Shown in pieces: positions 43,542 through 52,288 of a stretch of 64,000 nucleotides of DNA. The DNA comes from Intestinirhabdus alba (GTDB taxonomy: Bacteria; Pseudomonadota; Gammaproteobacteria; Enterobacterales; Enterobacteriaceae). The number at the start of each line of letters is the position of its first letter. Position 1 is the first letter of the stretch. The notes beneath the pieces were generated by a model that saw only the letters and a list, made by a program, of their open reading frames with translations, was not told the DNA's origin and searched no databases. A program made the position numbers and the translations under genes. The stretch covers positions 1-64,000 of the forward strand of contig NZ_WMJZ01000018.1 in NCBI RefSeq assembly GCF_009711095.1. Direction: 5' to 3'.

Positions 43542-45364
43542 ACGCAATTTCACTGATTAACAGCGGCGTGGCGTGGTTTGCCGCCGCCGCCGTACTGGCA
43601 TTTTTATTTTCGGGCCACCGGGCGCTGAGCGGCTGGGTAGCCGGCGTCGGCGGGGCGCTGGGCAGCCTGTGCACGGCGGCGGCGGGTCTTGGCACCCTGA
43701 TCGGCGCGACGGCGGCGAGGGGCGTGATGCCGTTTATCGGCCACGGAATACAGGTCGCCCCGCTGAACGCGATCTGGCTGATTACCCTGGGCCTGTGCGG
43801 GCTGTTCGTCAGCCTGTACAACATTGACTGGCACCGTCACCCGCAGGTGAAAGCGAACGGCCTGCTGATTAACCTGCTGATGGCGGCGGCGGTCTGCGCG
43901 GTGGTTGCCAGCAGCCTTGGGGCGCTGGTGGTGATGGCGGAAATCATGGCTCTGTGCGCGGCGTTCCTGACCGGCTGCAGTAAAGAAGGCAAGCTCTGGT
44001 TCGCGCTGGGCCGTCTCGGCACGCTGCTGCTGACCATCGCCTGCTGGCTGGTATGGCATCGCTACGGCACCCTCGATCTGCGCCAGCTGGATCTGCGCGC
44101 CCAGGGGCTGCCGCTCGGTGCCGACGTCTGGCTGCTGGGCGTGATCGGCTTCGGCCTGCTGGCCGGAATTATCCCGCTGCACGGCTGGGTGCCACAGGCG
44201 CACGCCAACGCCAGCGCGCCGGCGGCGACGCTGTTCTCCACCGTGGTGATGAAAGTGGGGCTGTTCGGCATCCTCTCCCTCTCCCTGACCGGCGGCAATG
44301 CGCCGCTGTGGTGGGGCATACTGCTGCTGGTGCTCGGTATGCTTACCGCCTTTGTCGGCGGCCTGTATGCGCTGATGGAGCACAATATTCAGCGCCTGCT
44401 GGCCTACCACACCCTGGAAAATATCGGCATTATCCTGCTCGGTCTGGGCGCGGGCGTCACCGGCATCGCGCTTAACCAGCCGGTGCTGGTGGCCCTTGGA
44501 CTGACCGGCGGCCTGTACCACCTGATTAACCACAGCCTGTTTAAGAGCGTGCTGTTCCTGGGAGCGGGCAGCGTCTGGTTCCGTACCGGCCATCGGGATA
44601 TTGAAAAGCTGGGCGGCATCGGCAAGCGTATGCCGGTGATCTCCGTGGCGATGCTGGTGGGCCTGATGGCGATGGCCGCGCTGCCGCCGCTGAACGGCTT
44701 TGCCGGCGAGTGGGTTATCTATCAGTCCTTCTTCAGCCTGGGCAACAGCGGGGCCTTTATCGGCCGCCTGTTCGGGCCGCTGCTGGCGGTAGGGCTGGCC
44801 ATTACCGGCGCGCTGGCGGTGATGTGTATGGCGAAAGTCTACGGCGTCGCCTTCCTTGGCGCACCGCGCACGAAAGAGGCGGAAAACGCCTGCTGCGCGC
44901 CGCTCCTGATGGCGGTGAGCGTGGTGGCGCTGGCGATCTGCTGCGTGCTGGGCGGGGTGGCCGCGCCGTGGCTGCTGCCGCTGCTCTCCGCCGCGGTGCC
45001 GCTGCCGCTGGAAACCGCCCATACCGAGGTCTCTCAGCCGATGATGACGCTGTTGCTGATCGCCTGCCCGCTGCTGCCGTTTATCATTATGACCATTCTG
45101 AAAGGCAACCGGCTGCCGTCCCGCTCCCGCGGCGCGGCCTGGGTCTGCGGCTACGACCATGAAAAGTCAATGGTAATCACCGCTCACGGCTTCGCCATGC
45201 CGGTAAAAGCAGCCTTCGCCCCGGTGCTGAAGCTGCGTAAATGGCTTAACCCGGTATCGCTGATCCCGGGGTGGCAGAACGCGGCCGCGCCGGTTCTGTT
45301 CCGTCGCCTGGCGCTGATTGAGCTGGCGGTGCTGGTGGTGATTGTGGTTTCCCGAGGAGCCTGA
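43538..45364 (+). CDS. hycC: formate hydrogenlyase membrane subunit HycC
   Basis: A 608-residue multi-span membrane protein (about 15 hydrophobic segments) of the complex I NuoL/M/N type. It has charged residues buried in helices (GIIPLHGWVPQAHANA, LMEHNIQRLLAYHTLENIG) that in relatives take part in proton movement. It anchors the formate hydrogenlyase arm in the membrane. It overlaps hycB by four bases; hycD follows after two bases. Confidence 0.98.
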   Translation: MNAISLINSGVAWFAAAAVLAFLFSGHRALSGWVAGVGGALGSLCTAAAGLGTLIGATAARGVMPFIGHGIQVAPLNAIWLITLGLCGLFVSLYNIDWHRHPQVKANGLLINLLMAAAVCAVVASSLGALVVMAEIMALCAAFLTGCSKEGKLWFALGRLGTLLLTIACWLVWHRYGTLDLRQLDLRAQGLPLGADVWLLGVIGFGLLAGIIPLHGWVPQAHANASAPAATLFSTVVMKVGLFGILSLSLTGGNAPLWWGILLLVLGMLTAFVGGLYALMEHNIQRLLAYHTLENIGIILLGLGAGVTGIALNQPVLVALGLTGGLYHLINHSLFKSVLFLGAGSVWFRTGHRDIEKLGGIGKRMPVISVAMLVGLMAMAALPPLNGFAGEWVIYQSFFSLGNSGAFIGRLFGPLLAVGLAITGALAVMCMAKVYGVAFLGAPRTKEAENACCAPLLMAVSVVALAICCVLGGVAAPWLLPLLSAAVPLPLETAHTEVSQPMMTLLLIACPLLPFIIMTILKGNRLPSRSRGAAWVCGYDHEKSMVITAHGFAMPVKAAFAPVLKLRKWLNPVSLIPGWQNAAAPVLFRRLALIELAVLVVIVVSRGA

Positions 45365-45366
45365 GA

Positions 45367-46290
45367 ATGAACGTTTTATATCCGATAATTCAGGCGCTGG
45401 TGCTGTTCGCCGCCGCGCCGCTGCTGTCCGGCATTACCCGCGTGGCACGCGCCCGTCTGCATAACCGTCGCGGGCCGGGCGTTCTGCAGGAGTACCGCGA
45501 TCTGATCAAACTGCTGGGCCGCCAGAGCGTGGCTCCCGCCGCCGCCGGCTGGGTGTTCCGCCTGACGCCGTTTGTGATGGTCGGCGTGATGTTGACCATC
45601 GCCACCGCGCTGCCGGTGGTGACCGTCGGCTCGCCGCTGCCGCAGCTGGGCGATCTGATCACCCTGATCTACCTCTTCGCCATCGCTCGCTTCTTCTTCT
45701 CCATCGCGGGTCTGGACACCGGCAGCCCGTTCACCGCCCTTGGTGCCAGCCGTGAGGCGATGCTCGGCGTGCTGGTGGAGCCGATTCTGCTGCTCGGCCT
45801 GTGGGTTGCGGCGCAGGTGGCCGGTTCCACCCACATCAGCAATATCACCGACGCCATCTATCACTGGCCCGTCGCCCGCAGCATTCCGCTGATCCTCGCG
45901 CTGTGCGCCTGCGCCTTCGCCACCTTTATCGAAATGGGCAAGCTGCCGTTCGACCTGGCGGAAGCGGAGCAGGAGCTGCAGGAAGGGCCGCTCAGCGAAT
46001 ACAGCGGCAGCGGCTTTGCGGTGATGAAGTGGGGCATCAGCCTGAAACAGCTGGTAGTCCTGCAGATGTTTGTCGGCGTTTTCCTGCCGTGGGGGCAGAT
46101 GGAAGTCTTCAGCGCCGGTGGGCTGCTGCTGGCGCTGATTGTCGCCATCGTTAAGCTGGTGCTGGGCGTGCTGATTATCGCCCTGTTCGAAAACAGCATG
46201 GCGCGCCTGCGTTTCTGCGCCACCTCACGTGTAACCTGGGCCGGATTCGGGTTTGCATTTTTAGCCTTCGTCTCCTTGCTGGTGGCGTGA
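45367..46290 (+). CDS. hycD: formate hydrogenlyase membrane subunit HycD
   Basis: A 307-residue membrane protein of the NuoH type with about eight helices and conserved segments ARLHNRRGPGVLQEYRDL and FDLAEAEQELQEGPLSEYSG. It links the hydrogenase module to the membrane arm. It is two bases downstream of hycC and 17 bases upstream of hycE. Confidence 0.98.
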   Translation: MNVLYPIIQALVLFAAAPLLSGITRVARARLHNRRGPGVLQEYRDLIKLLGRQSVAPAAAGWVFRLTPFVMVGVMLTIATALPVVTVGSPLPQLGDLITLIYLFAIARFFFSIAGLDTGSPFTALGASREAMLGVLVEPILLLGLWVAAQVAGSTHISNITDAIYHWPVARSIPLILALCACAFATFIEMGKLPFDLAEAEQELQEGPLSEYSGSGFAVMKWGISLKQLVVLQMFVGVFLPWGQMEVFSAGGLLLALIVAIVKLVLGVLIIALFENSMARLRFCATSRVTWAGFGFAFLAFVSLLVA

Positions 46291-46307
46291 TTTAAGAGAG
46301 TTTAGAT

Positions 46308-48017
46308 ATGAACGAAGAAAAACCAGGTCAACACTACCTCGCGGCGCTGCACCAGGCCTTTCCTGGCGTGGTGCTGGACGAAGCCTGGCAGACCAGAGAT
46401 CAGCTGACCATCACCGTGAAGGTGAACTACCTGCCGGAAGTGGTTGAGTTTCTCTATTACAAACAGGGCGGCTGGCTGTCGGTGCTGTTTGGCAACGATG
46501 AGCGCCAGCTGTGCGGCCACTACGCGGTCTACTATGTGCTGTCGATGGAGCAGGGTACGAAGTGCTGGATCACGGTGCGCGTCGAGGTTGACGCCAACAA
46601 GCCGGAATTTCCGTCGGTGACGCCGCGCGTACCCGCCGCCGTGTGGGGCGAGCGCGAGGTGCGCGACATGTACGGCCTGGTGCCGGTGGGCCTGCCGGAC
46701 GAACGTCGCCTGGTGCTGCCGGACGACTGGCCGGACGAGCTGTATCCGCTGCGTAAAGACAGCATGGACTACCGCCAGCGTCCGGCACCGACCACCGACG
46801 CCGAAACCTACGAGTTCATTAACGAGCTGGGCGACAAGAAAAACAACGTGGTGCCGATCGGCCCGCTGCACGTAACCTCCGACGAGCCGGGCCACTTCCG
46901 CCTGTTCGTCGACGGCGAAAACATTATCGACGCCGACTACCGCCTGTTCTACGTCCATCGCGGCATGGAGAAGCTGGCGGAGACCCGCATGGGCTATAAC
47001 GAAGTCACCTTCCTGTCGGACCGGGTGTGCGGCATCTGCGGTTTTGCCCACAGCACCGCCTACACCACCTCCGTTGAGAACGCGATGGGCATCGTGGTGC
47101 CGGAGCGCGCGCAGATGATCCGCGCCATTCTGCTGGAGGTGGAGCGCCTGCACTCGCACCTGCTGAACCTCGGCCTGGCCTGCCACTTCACCGGCTTCGA
47201 CAGCGGCTTTATGCAGTTCTTCCGCATCCGCGAAGCCTCCATGAAGATGGCGGAGATCCTCACCGGGGCGCGTAAAACCTACGGTCTGAACCTGATCGGC
47301 GGGATCCGTCGCGATATGCTGAAGGACGACATGATCCAGACCCGGCAGCTGGCGCAGCAGATGCGCCGCGACGTGCAGGAACTGGTGGACGTGCTGCTCA
47401 GCACGCCGAACATGGAGCAGCGTACCGTCGGCATCGGCCGTCTGGACCCGGAAATTGCCCGCGACTTCAGCAACGTCGGCCCGATGGTGCGCGCCAGCGG
47501 CCATGCCCGCGATACCCGCGCCGATCATCCGTTTGTGGGCTACGGCCTGCTGCCGATGGAAGTGCACAGCGAGCAGGGCTGCGACGTGATCTCCCGCCTG
47601 AAGGTGCGCATCAACGAGGTTTATACCGCGCTGAACATGATCGACTTCGGGCTGGACAACCTGCCGGGCGGCCCGCTGATGGTGGAAGGTTTTACCTATA
47701 TTCCGCACCGCTTTGCGCTGGGCTTTGCCGAAGCGCCGCGCGGCGACGATATCCACTGGAGCATGACCGGCGACAACCAGAAGCTCTACCGCTGGCGCTG
47801 CCGGGCGGCGACCTACGCCAACTGGCCGACCCTGCGCTACATGCTGCGCGGCAACACCGTTTCCGATGCGCCGCTGATTATCGGTAGCCTCGATCCCTGC
47901 TACTCCTGCACCGACCGCATGACCGTAGTCGACGTGCGCAAGAAGAAGAGCAAGGTCGTACCGTACAAAGAGCTTGAGCGCTACAGCATTGAGCGTAAAA
48001 ACTCGCCGCTGAAATAA
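46308..48017 (+). CDS. hycE: formate hydrogenlyase hydrogenase-3 large subunit HycE
   Basis: A 569-residue protein fusing a NuoC-like N-terminal domain to a NuoD-like nickel-iron hydrogenase domain. The active-site cysteines are present as RVCGIC (241/244) and DPCYSC (531/534). A 32-residue extension (MTVVDVRKKKSK onward) follows arginine 537, where the protease HycI removes it after nickel insertion. Length and site equal E. coli HycE, so it should make H2. A BoxC-type repeat lies between it and hycF. Confidence 0.98.
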   Translation: MNEEKPGQHYLAALHQAFPGVVLDEAWQTRDQLTITVKVNYLPEVVEFLYYKQGGWLSVLFGNDERQLCGHYAVYYVLSMEQGTKCWITVRVEVDANKPEFPSVTPRVPAAVWGEREVRDMYGLVPVGLPDERRLVLPDDWPDELYPLRKDSMDYRQRPAPTTDAETYEFINELGDKKNNVVPIGPLHVTSDEPGHFRLFVDGENIIDADYRLFYVHRGMEKLAETRMGYNEVTFLSDRVCGICGFAHSTAYTTSVENAMGIVVPERAQMIRAILLEVERLHSHLLNLGLACHFTGFDSGFMQFFRIREASMKMAEILTGARKTYGLNLIGGIRRDMLKDDMIQTRQLAQQMRRDVQELVDVLLSTPNMEQRTVGIGRLDPEIARDFSNVGPMVRASGHARDTRADHPFVGYGLLPMEVHSEQGCDVISRLKVRINEVYTALNMIDFGLDNLPGGPLMVEGFTYIPHRFALGFAEAPRGDDIHWSMTGDNQKLYRWRCRAATYANWPTLRYMLRGNTVSDAPLIIGSLDPCYSCTDRMTVVDVRKKKSKVVPYKELERYSIERKNSPLK

Positions 48018-48046
48018 TCAGGGCGCTGCGTGGGGGAGATTCGCTT

Positions 48047-48091
48047 CCCCCTAACCCTCTCCCTCCGGGAGGGGGCCGGGGTGAGGGTAAA
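48047..48091. repeat. BoxC-like palindromic repeat between hycE and hycF
   Basis: CCCTCTCCCTCCGGGAGGGG and the following GCCGGGGTGAGGG are the typical palindromic core of GC-rich intergenic BoxC repeats in enterobacteria. It is the only such element I recognise in the hyc operon. Confidence 0.5.
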
Positions 48092-48117
48092 AGCCCGCAC
48101 GCAAACCAGGAGCAACT

Positions 48118-48660
48118 ATGTTTACCTTTATCAAAAAAGTCATCAAAACCGGCGCGCCGACCTCCTCTTATCCGCTGGAGCCGATTGCGGTTGATAAAAA
48201 CCTGCGCGGCAAGCCGGAGCATAATCCGCAGCAGTGCATCGGCTGCGCGGCCTGCGTCAACGCCTGCCCGTCGAACGCGCTGTCGGTGGAAACCGATCTG
48301 ACCACCAACGCGCTGGCGTGGCAGTTCAACCTCGGCCGCTGCATTTTCTGCGGCCGCTGCGAAGAGGTCTGCCCGACCGCGGCCATTAAGCTGTCGCAGG
48401 AGTATGAGCTGGCGGTGTGGAAAAAAGAGGATTTTCTTCAGCAGTCCCGTTTTGCCCTGTGCAACTGTCGCGTCTGCAGCCGCCCCTTCGCCGTGCAGAA
48501 AGAGATCGACTACGCCATTGCGCTGCTCAGGCACAACGGCGATAGCCGCGCGGAGCATCACCGCGAAAGCTTTGAGACCTGCCCGGACTGTAAGCGCCAG
48601 AAGTGCCTGGTGTCGTCCGACCGTATTAAACTGACTCGCCATATGAAAGAGGCCAGCTGA
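48118..48660 (+). CDS. hycF: formate hydrogenlyase iron-sulfur subunit HycF
   Basis: A 180-residue protein with two [4Fe-4S] motifs ([24 protein letters not shown]), like NuoI, and further cysteines in the C-terminal half ([19 protein letters not shown]). It carries electrons from HycB to the hydrogenase subunits. A 100-base gap holding a BoxC repeat separates it from hycE; it overlaps hycG by one base (TGATG). Confidence 0.97.
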   Translation: MFTFIKKVIKTGAPTSSYPLEPIAVDKNLRGKPEHNPQQCIGCAACVNACPSNALSVETDLTTNALAWQFNLGRCIFCGRCEEVCPTAAIKLSQEYELAVWKKEDFLQQSRFALCNCRVCSRPFAVQKEIDYAIALLRHNGDSRAEHHRESFETCPDCKRQKCLVSSDRIKLTRHMKEAS

Positions 48661-49427
48661 TGAGCAATTTATTAGGCCCGCGCGACGCCAACGGCATTCC
48701 GGTGCCGATGACTGTCGATGAATCCATCGCCAGCATGAAGGCGTCGCTGCTGAAGAAAATTAAGCGTTCGGCCTACGTCTACCGCGTGGACTGCGGCGGC
48801 TGCAACGGCTGCGAAATTGAAATTTTCGCCACCCTGTCCCCGCTGTTTGACGCCGAGCGTTTCGGCATCAAGGTGGTGCCTTCGCCGCGCCATGCCGATA
48901 TTTTGCTGTTTACCGGCGCGGTAACCCGCGCCATGCGCTCGCCGGCGCTGCGGGCCTGGCAGTCGGCTCCGGACCCGAAAATCTGTATCTCCTACGGTGC
49001 CTGCGGCAACAGCGGCGGCATCTTCCATGACCTTTATTGCGTCTGGGGCGGCACCGATAAGATCGTGCCGGTGGATGTCTATATTCCCGGCTGCCCGCCC
49101 TCTCCGGCGGCAACGCTGTACGGTTTCGCAATGGCGCTGGGCCTGCTGGAGCAGAAAATCCACGCTCGCGCTCCCGGCGAGCAGGATGAACAGGCGGCGG
49201 CGCTGCTCCATCCGGACATGGTGCAGCCGCTGCGCGTGAAGGTGGATCGCGAAGCGCGTCGCCTGGCGGGCTACCGCTATGGCCGACAGATCGCCGACGA
49301 CTATATGAACAAGCTGGGCAAGGGCGAAGAGCAGGTGGCGCGCTGGCTGGAGGCGGAAAACGATCCGCGTCTGAGCGAAATCGTCACCCATCTTAACCAC
49401 GTTGTTGAAGGAGCGCGTATCCGATGA
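48660..49427 (+). CDS. hycG: formate hydrogenlyase small subunit HycG
   Basis: A 255-residue NuoB-type hydrogenase small subunit. The cluster ligands are in [19 protein letters not shown] and [10 protein letters not shown]. It holds the iron-sulfur cluster next to the nickel-iron site of HycE. It overlaps hycF by one base and hycH by four bases. Confidence 0.98.
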   Translation: MSNLLGPRDANGIPVPMTVDESIASMKASLLKKIKRSAYVYRVDCGGCNGCEIEIFATLSPLFDAERFGIKVVPSPRHADILLFTGAVTRAMRSPALRAWQSAPDPKICISYGACGNSGGIFHDLYCVWGGTDKIVPVDVYIPGCPPSPAATLYGFAMALGLLEQKIHARAPGEQDEQAAALLHPDMVQPLRVKVDREARRLAGYRYGRQIADDYMNKLGKGEEQVARWLEAENDPRLSEIVTHLNHVVEGARIR

Positions 49428-49834
49428 GTGAAACGGTGGTGTTCAGTCAACTGAGCCGTAAATTTATTGATGAGAACGATGCGACGCCCGCCGAGGCGCA
49501 GCAGGTTGTCTATTACAGCCTGGCGATTGGTCACCACCTCGGGGTCATCGACTGTCTGGAAGCGGCGTTAACCTGCCCGTGGGAGGCCTATCTGGCGTGG
49601 ATCGCCACCCTTGAAGCGGGCAGCGAGGCGCGGCGTAAAATGGAGGGCGTGCCGAAGTACGGTGAGATCGTCATCGACAGCAACCACGTGGCGATGCTTG
49701 CCAACGCCTTCGACAAAGCGCAGGCCCGGCAGACCGCGCAGCAGCAGGCGTGGAGCAAAACCCTGCTCAGTATGCTGCATGATATTCACCAGGAAAACGC
49801 TATCTACCTGATGGTCAGACGCCATCGCGACTGA
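49424..49834 (+). CDS. hycH: hydrogenase-3 maturation protein HycH
   Basis: A 136-residue protein of the HycH family ([45 protein letters not shown]). HycH is needed for maturation of HycE but its exact action is not settled. It overlaps hycG by four bases. In E. coli hycI follows at once; here about 320 extra bases separate them. Confidence 0.95.
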   Translation: MSETVVFSQLSRKFIDENDATPAEAQQVVYYSLAIGHHLGVIDCLEAALTCPWEAYLAWIATLEAGSEARRKMEGVPKYGEIVIDSNHVAMLANAFDKAQARQTAQQQAWSKTLLSMLHDIHQENAIYLMVRRHRD

Positions 49835-50155
49835 CGGGCGTCCCGCCTCTGAAGACGCCGGGGAGCCGGGCAGGCAGGGGCGGAGCGCCGATGAGCCTGG
49901 AAAAAGGTGTCGCTATAGCGGCAGGGCGGAAAAAGGGGCACTATGCGCTTCGGATTCCGGCGACCACCGGCGATAGCGAGCGCCGTCGGAGGGGCGGCAG
50001 CCCGGCGAGCCTGTGGGCGAGCCGACGCCGCAGCCCAACATCGGGGAGGCCGCCGGGTGGCGCAGGCCAGCGGCCGCTTCCGCCTTTCTTTTTCGCTCTG
50101 CGTAAGGCTGGGCGATAATCCATTAACCAACCGAATTAAGCCGTGGAGAAACAGC
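49835..50155. other. extra GC-rich stretch between hycH and hycI
   Basis: No gene is supported. The stretch is GC-rich and rich in short GCCGG/CCGGC repeats, and is not present at this place in E. coli. An open frame continues from 49943 into hycI, but composition and ribosome site support a hycI start at 50156 only. Confidence 0.5.
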
Positions 50156-50626
50156 GTGACTGACGTTTTATTGTGTGTGGGCAACAGCATGATGGGAGAT
50201 GACGGCGCAGGCCCGCTGCTGGCAGAGAAGTGCGCCGCGCAGCCGAAGGGCGACTGGGTGGTCATCGACGGCGGCAGCGCGCCGGAAAACGACATCGTGG
50301 CGATCCGCGAGCTGCGCCCGTCGCGGCTGCTGATCGTCGACGCCACCGACATGGGGCTGAACCCCGGCGAGATCCGTATTATCGATCCCGACGACATCGC
50401 CGAAATGTTTATGATGACCACGCATAATATGCCGCTGAACTACCTGATCGATCAGCTGAAGGATGACGTCAGCGAGGTGATTTTCCTCGGCATCCAGCCG
50501 GATATCGTCGGCTTTTATTACCCGATGACCCAGGCGGTTAAGGACGCGGTGGACGTCGTCTGGCAGCGCCTTGAGGGCTGGCAGGGGCACGGCGGATTTG
50601 CCGAACTGGAGGCCCCGGAAGCGTAA
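50156..50626 (+). CDS. hycI: hydrogenase-3 maturation endopeptidase HycI
   Basis: A 156-residue aspartic-type endopeptidase of the HybD/HycI family. It contains the nickel-sensing residues in GDDGAGPLLAEKC, VDATDMGLNPGEIR, and MTTHNMPLNYLI. It cuts the 32-residue tail from HycE once nickel is in place. The GTG start at 50156 is behind GGAGAAACAGC and gives the E. coli-like start TDVLLCVGNSMM. Confidence 0.97.
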   Translation: MTDVLLCVGNSMMGDDGAGPLLAEKCAAQPKGDWVVIDGGSAPENDIVAIRELRPSRLLIVDATDMGLNPGEIRIIDPDDIAEMFMMTTHNMPLNYLIDQLKDDVSEVIFLGIQPDIVGFYYPMTQAVKDAVDVVWQRLEGWQGHGGFAELEAPEA

Positions 50627-50725
50627 CGACCCGCTCCCGGGAGCCGCCGCCCGCTCTCCGGGCCAGACGCCGGAGCTGCCGTTGCCTCCCGCCCTTCTGG
50701 CCAGACGCCGGAGCGGGCGGCGCGC

Positions 50726-51040
50726 CTACGTCGGGCCGCTCCCTTCGTCATGCCCCGGCTGCTCCCCGGCATACGCGCCCCCCTGCGGCGCAAAAGGCGG
50801 CTGCGCGTTCGCCTGCTCAATGATTAACCTCCCTCGCGTTACCCACACCCTGACGACCGTTCCGGTCGGAAAGCCCGCCTGCTCCAGCCAGTCGCCGTTC
50901 ATGGTTAACGAGGCGTGGCGGCTGTAGCGCAGGGTGCGCCCGGTCTTGCGATCCTCATGGCGCTTTCTGACGTAGCTGACCGTCAGATGGCGAAAAGGCT
51001 TCGCGATGGTGGGTTGTGTTTTAGCGGATTCATGAGACAT
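50726..51040 (-). CDS. symE: SymE-like toxin (type I toxin-antitoxin)
   Basis: A 104-residue protein matching SymE: a basic N-terminal segment with a conserved LTVSYVRKRHEDRKTGRTLR (residues 19-38), then LTMNGDWLEQAGFPTGTVVRV and a short strand (GRLIIEQAN), the AbrB-like fold. In E. coli SymE condenses the nucleoid and is made under SOS control, held back by the antisense RNA SymR. Here it lies between hycI and hydN, is read leftward, and has a LexA box about 35-55 bases before its start. The antisense SymR could not be placed. The C-terminal acidic tail differs from E. coli SymE. Confidence 0.75.
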   Translation of the reverse strand: MSHESAKTQPTIAKPFRHLTVSYVRKRHEDRKTGRTLRYSRHASLTMNGDWLEQAGFPTGTVVRVWVTRGRLIIEQANAQPPFAPQGGAYAGEQPGHDEGSGPT

Positions 51041-51073
51041 AGGCCCATCCTTGTTGCGGCAGAAGAGAGAAGT

Positions 51074-51093
51074 TACTGTATAAAATGCCAGTA
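51074..51093 (-). promoter_or_regulatory. LexA box upstream of symE
   Basis: TACTGTATAAAATGCCAGTA matches the SOS box TACTGT-N8-ACAGTA except for one base in the right half (CCAG for ACAG). It lies 34 bases upstream of the symE start codon. Confidence 0.75.
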
Positions 51094-51417
51094 ATGGCGG
51101 CGCGTCGCAAACCTGAAAATGGAATCAGGATCGAGAAAAAAGGATGTAATAAATGAAACGTGCGCGCTCCATCGGCGGAGGGCAAAAGCCGTCCGCACCG
51201 TCCGGCCGCGCTACGCCAGCGCCCTGCCGTTGCTGGCCCGGCTGGCGGCTTTGCTGATGCAAGAGAGCGCCAGACACAATGTCCGCTCTCCGGCGTGAAT
51301 ACCTGGCTGCGCGGTAATTTGCCAGACCGCCGATCCGACGGCGACAGGTTCCCCCTGCTGAAGGCCTTTTATCGGGAACTGAGCCGCTGCCCGCCCCCGT
51401 CCGGACGCTGACATCCG

Positions 51418-51439
51418 TCATCGTCACTCGTGACGATGA
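51418..51439. promoter_or_regulatory. perfect inverted repeat upstream of hydN, probable FhlA site
   Basis: TCATCGTCAC and GTGACGATGA are perfect inverted copies separated by two bases. It lies about 58 bases upstream of the promoter-like element at 51498, in the activator position for hydN-hypF. Confidence 0.65.
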
Positions 51440-51497
51440 CACCCGTCAGAGGGTATCTGTGTTAGTAAAAATCATTTAATTACAATAGCTTAATAAT

Positions 51498-51513
51498 TGG
51501 CACGATTCGTGAA
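51498..51513 (+). promoter_or_regulatory. possible sigma-54 promoter of hydN-hypF
   Basis: TGGCAC matches the -24 element well, but the -12 part (GTGAA) lacks the C of the GC pair, so the match is incomplete. Confidence 0.45.
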
Positions 51514-51550
51514 TGATACGGGGCATTATCTGTTACTGCTGGAGAAATTG

Positions 51551-52096
51551 ATGAACCGTTTCATCATTGCGGACGCAAGCAAATGCATCGGCTGCCGTAC
51601 CTGTGAAGTTGCCTGCGTGGTATCCCATGAAGAGAACCAAGACTGCGCGTCGCTGACGCCGGATACTTTTTTACCCCGGATTCACGTTATCAAAGGCGTG
51701 GATATCTCCACCGCGACGCTGTGCCGTCAGTGCGAAGACGCGCCGTGCGCCAACGTCTGCCCGAACGGTGCCATTAGCCGGGATAAAGGATTTATCCACG
51801 TCATGCAGGAGCGCTGCATCGGCTGTAAAACCTGCGTCGTGGCGTGCCCTTACGGCGCGATGGAGGTAGTGGTACGCCCGGTTATCCGCAACAGCGGCGC
51901 GGGCCTGAACGTACGGGCGGAGAAAGCCGAAGCCAACAAGTGCGACCTGTGCCACCACCGGGAAGCCGGCCCGGCCTGTATGCAGGCCTGCCCGACCCAC
52001 GCGCTGATCTGCGTCGACCGCAACAAGCTGGAACAGCTGAGCGCGGAAAAACGCCGTCGTGCGGCGATGGATTCTACCGCCGCGCTGCTTTTCTGA
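51551..52096 (+). CDS. hydN: electron transport protein HydN
   Basis: A 181-residue four-cluster ferredoxin, similar to HycB (NRFIIADASKCIGCRTCEVAC, CRQCEDAPCANVCP, CIGCKTCVVACP, CDLCHHREAGPACMQACP). It takes part in formate-dependent electron transfer and is co-expressed with hypF under FhlA. I start it at 51551, with GGAGAAATTG before it; an ATG at 51497 has no such site. The length is close to E. coli HydN (175). Confidence 0.95.
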   Translation: MNRFIIADASKCIGCRTCEVACVVSHEENQDCASLTPDTFLPRIHVIKGVDISTATLCRQCEDAPCANVCPNGAISRDKGFIHVMQERCIGCKTCVVACPYGAMEVVVRPVIRNSGAGLNVRAEKAEANKCDLCHHREAGPACMQACPTHALICVDRNKLEQLSAEKRRRAAMDSTAALLF

Positions 52097-52288
52097 AATC
52101 CGGAAAATCTTTCCGGAACCGTTCTGGCATCAAAGGAATCCCCTGAGACGGGCGTAAAATACGCTTAATCAGGAGAAGAGTGCGCCGGATGACGGCGTTG
52201 CCTTAACCCGGCCCGCGACGCGCGCGTCGGGCCGTTTCGTGCAGCGTCGTCGGCTCCTGAGAGTCCGGCCCTAAGCGAGAACAATTTC

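Larger units (their letters stand above)
51041..51550. other. intergenic region between symE and hydN
   Basis: Apart from the LexA box, the inverted repeat and the promoter listed separately, no gene is supported. One frame (51160-51411, +) ends with SGVNTWLRGNLPDRR followed by FPLLKAFYRELS, which looks weakly like a decayed DNA-binding protein; it is too uncertain to call. Confidence 0.45.

Noticed and set aside
51160..51411. Open frame between symE and hydN, with a helix-turn-helix-like end
   Set aside because: No ribosome site, and most of the frame has the look of non-coding GC-rich sequence; only the last 35 residues are protein-like.
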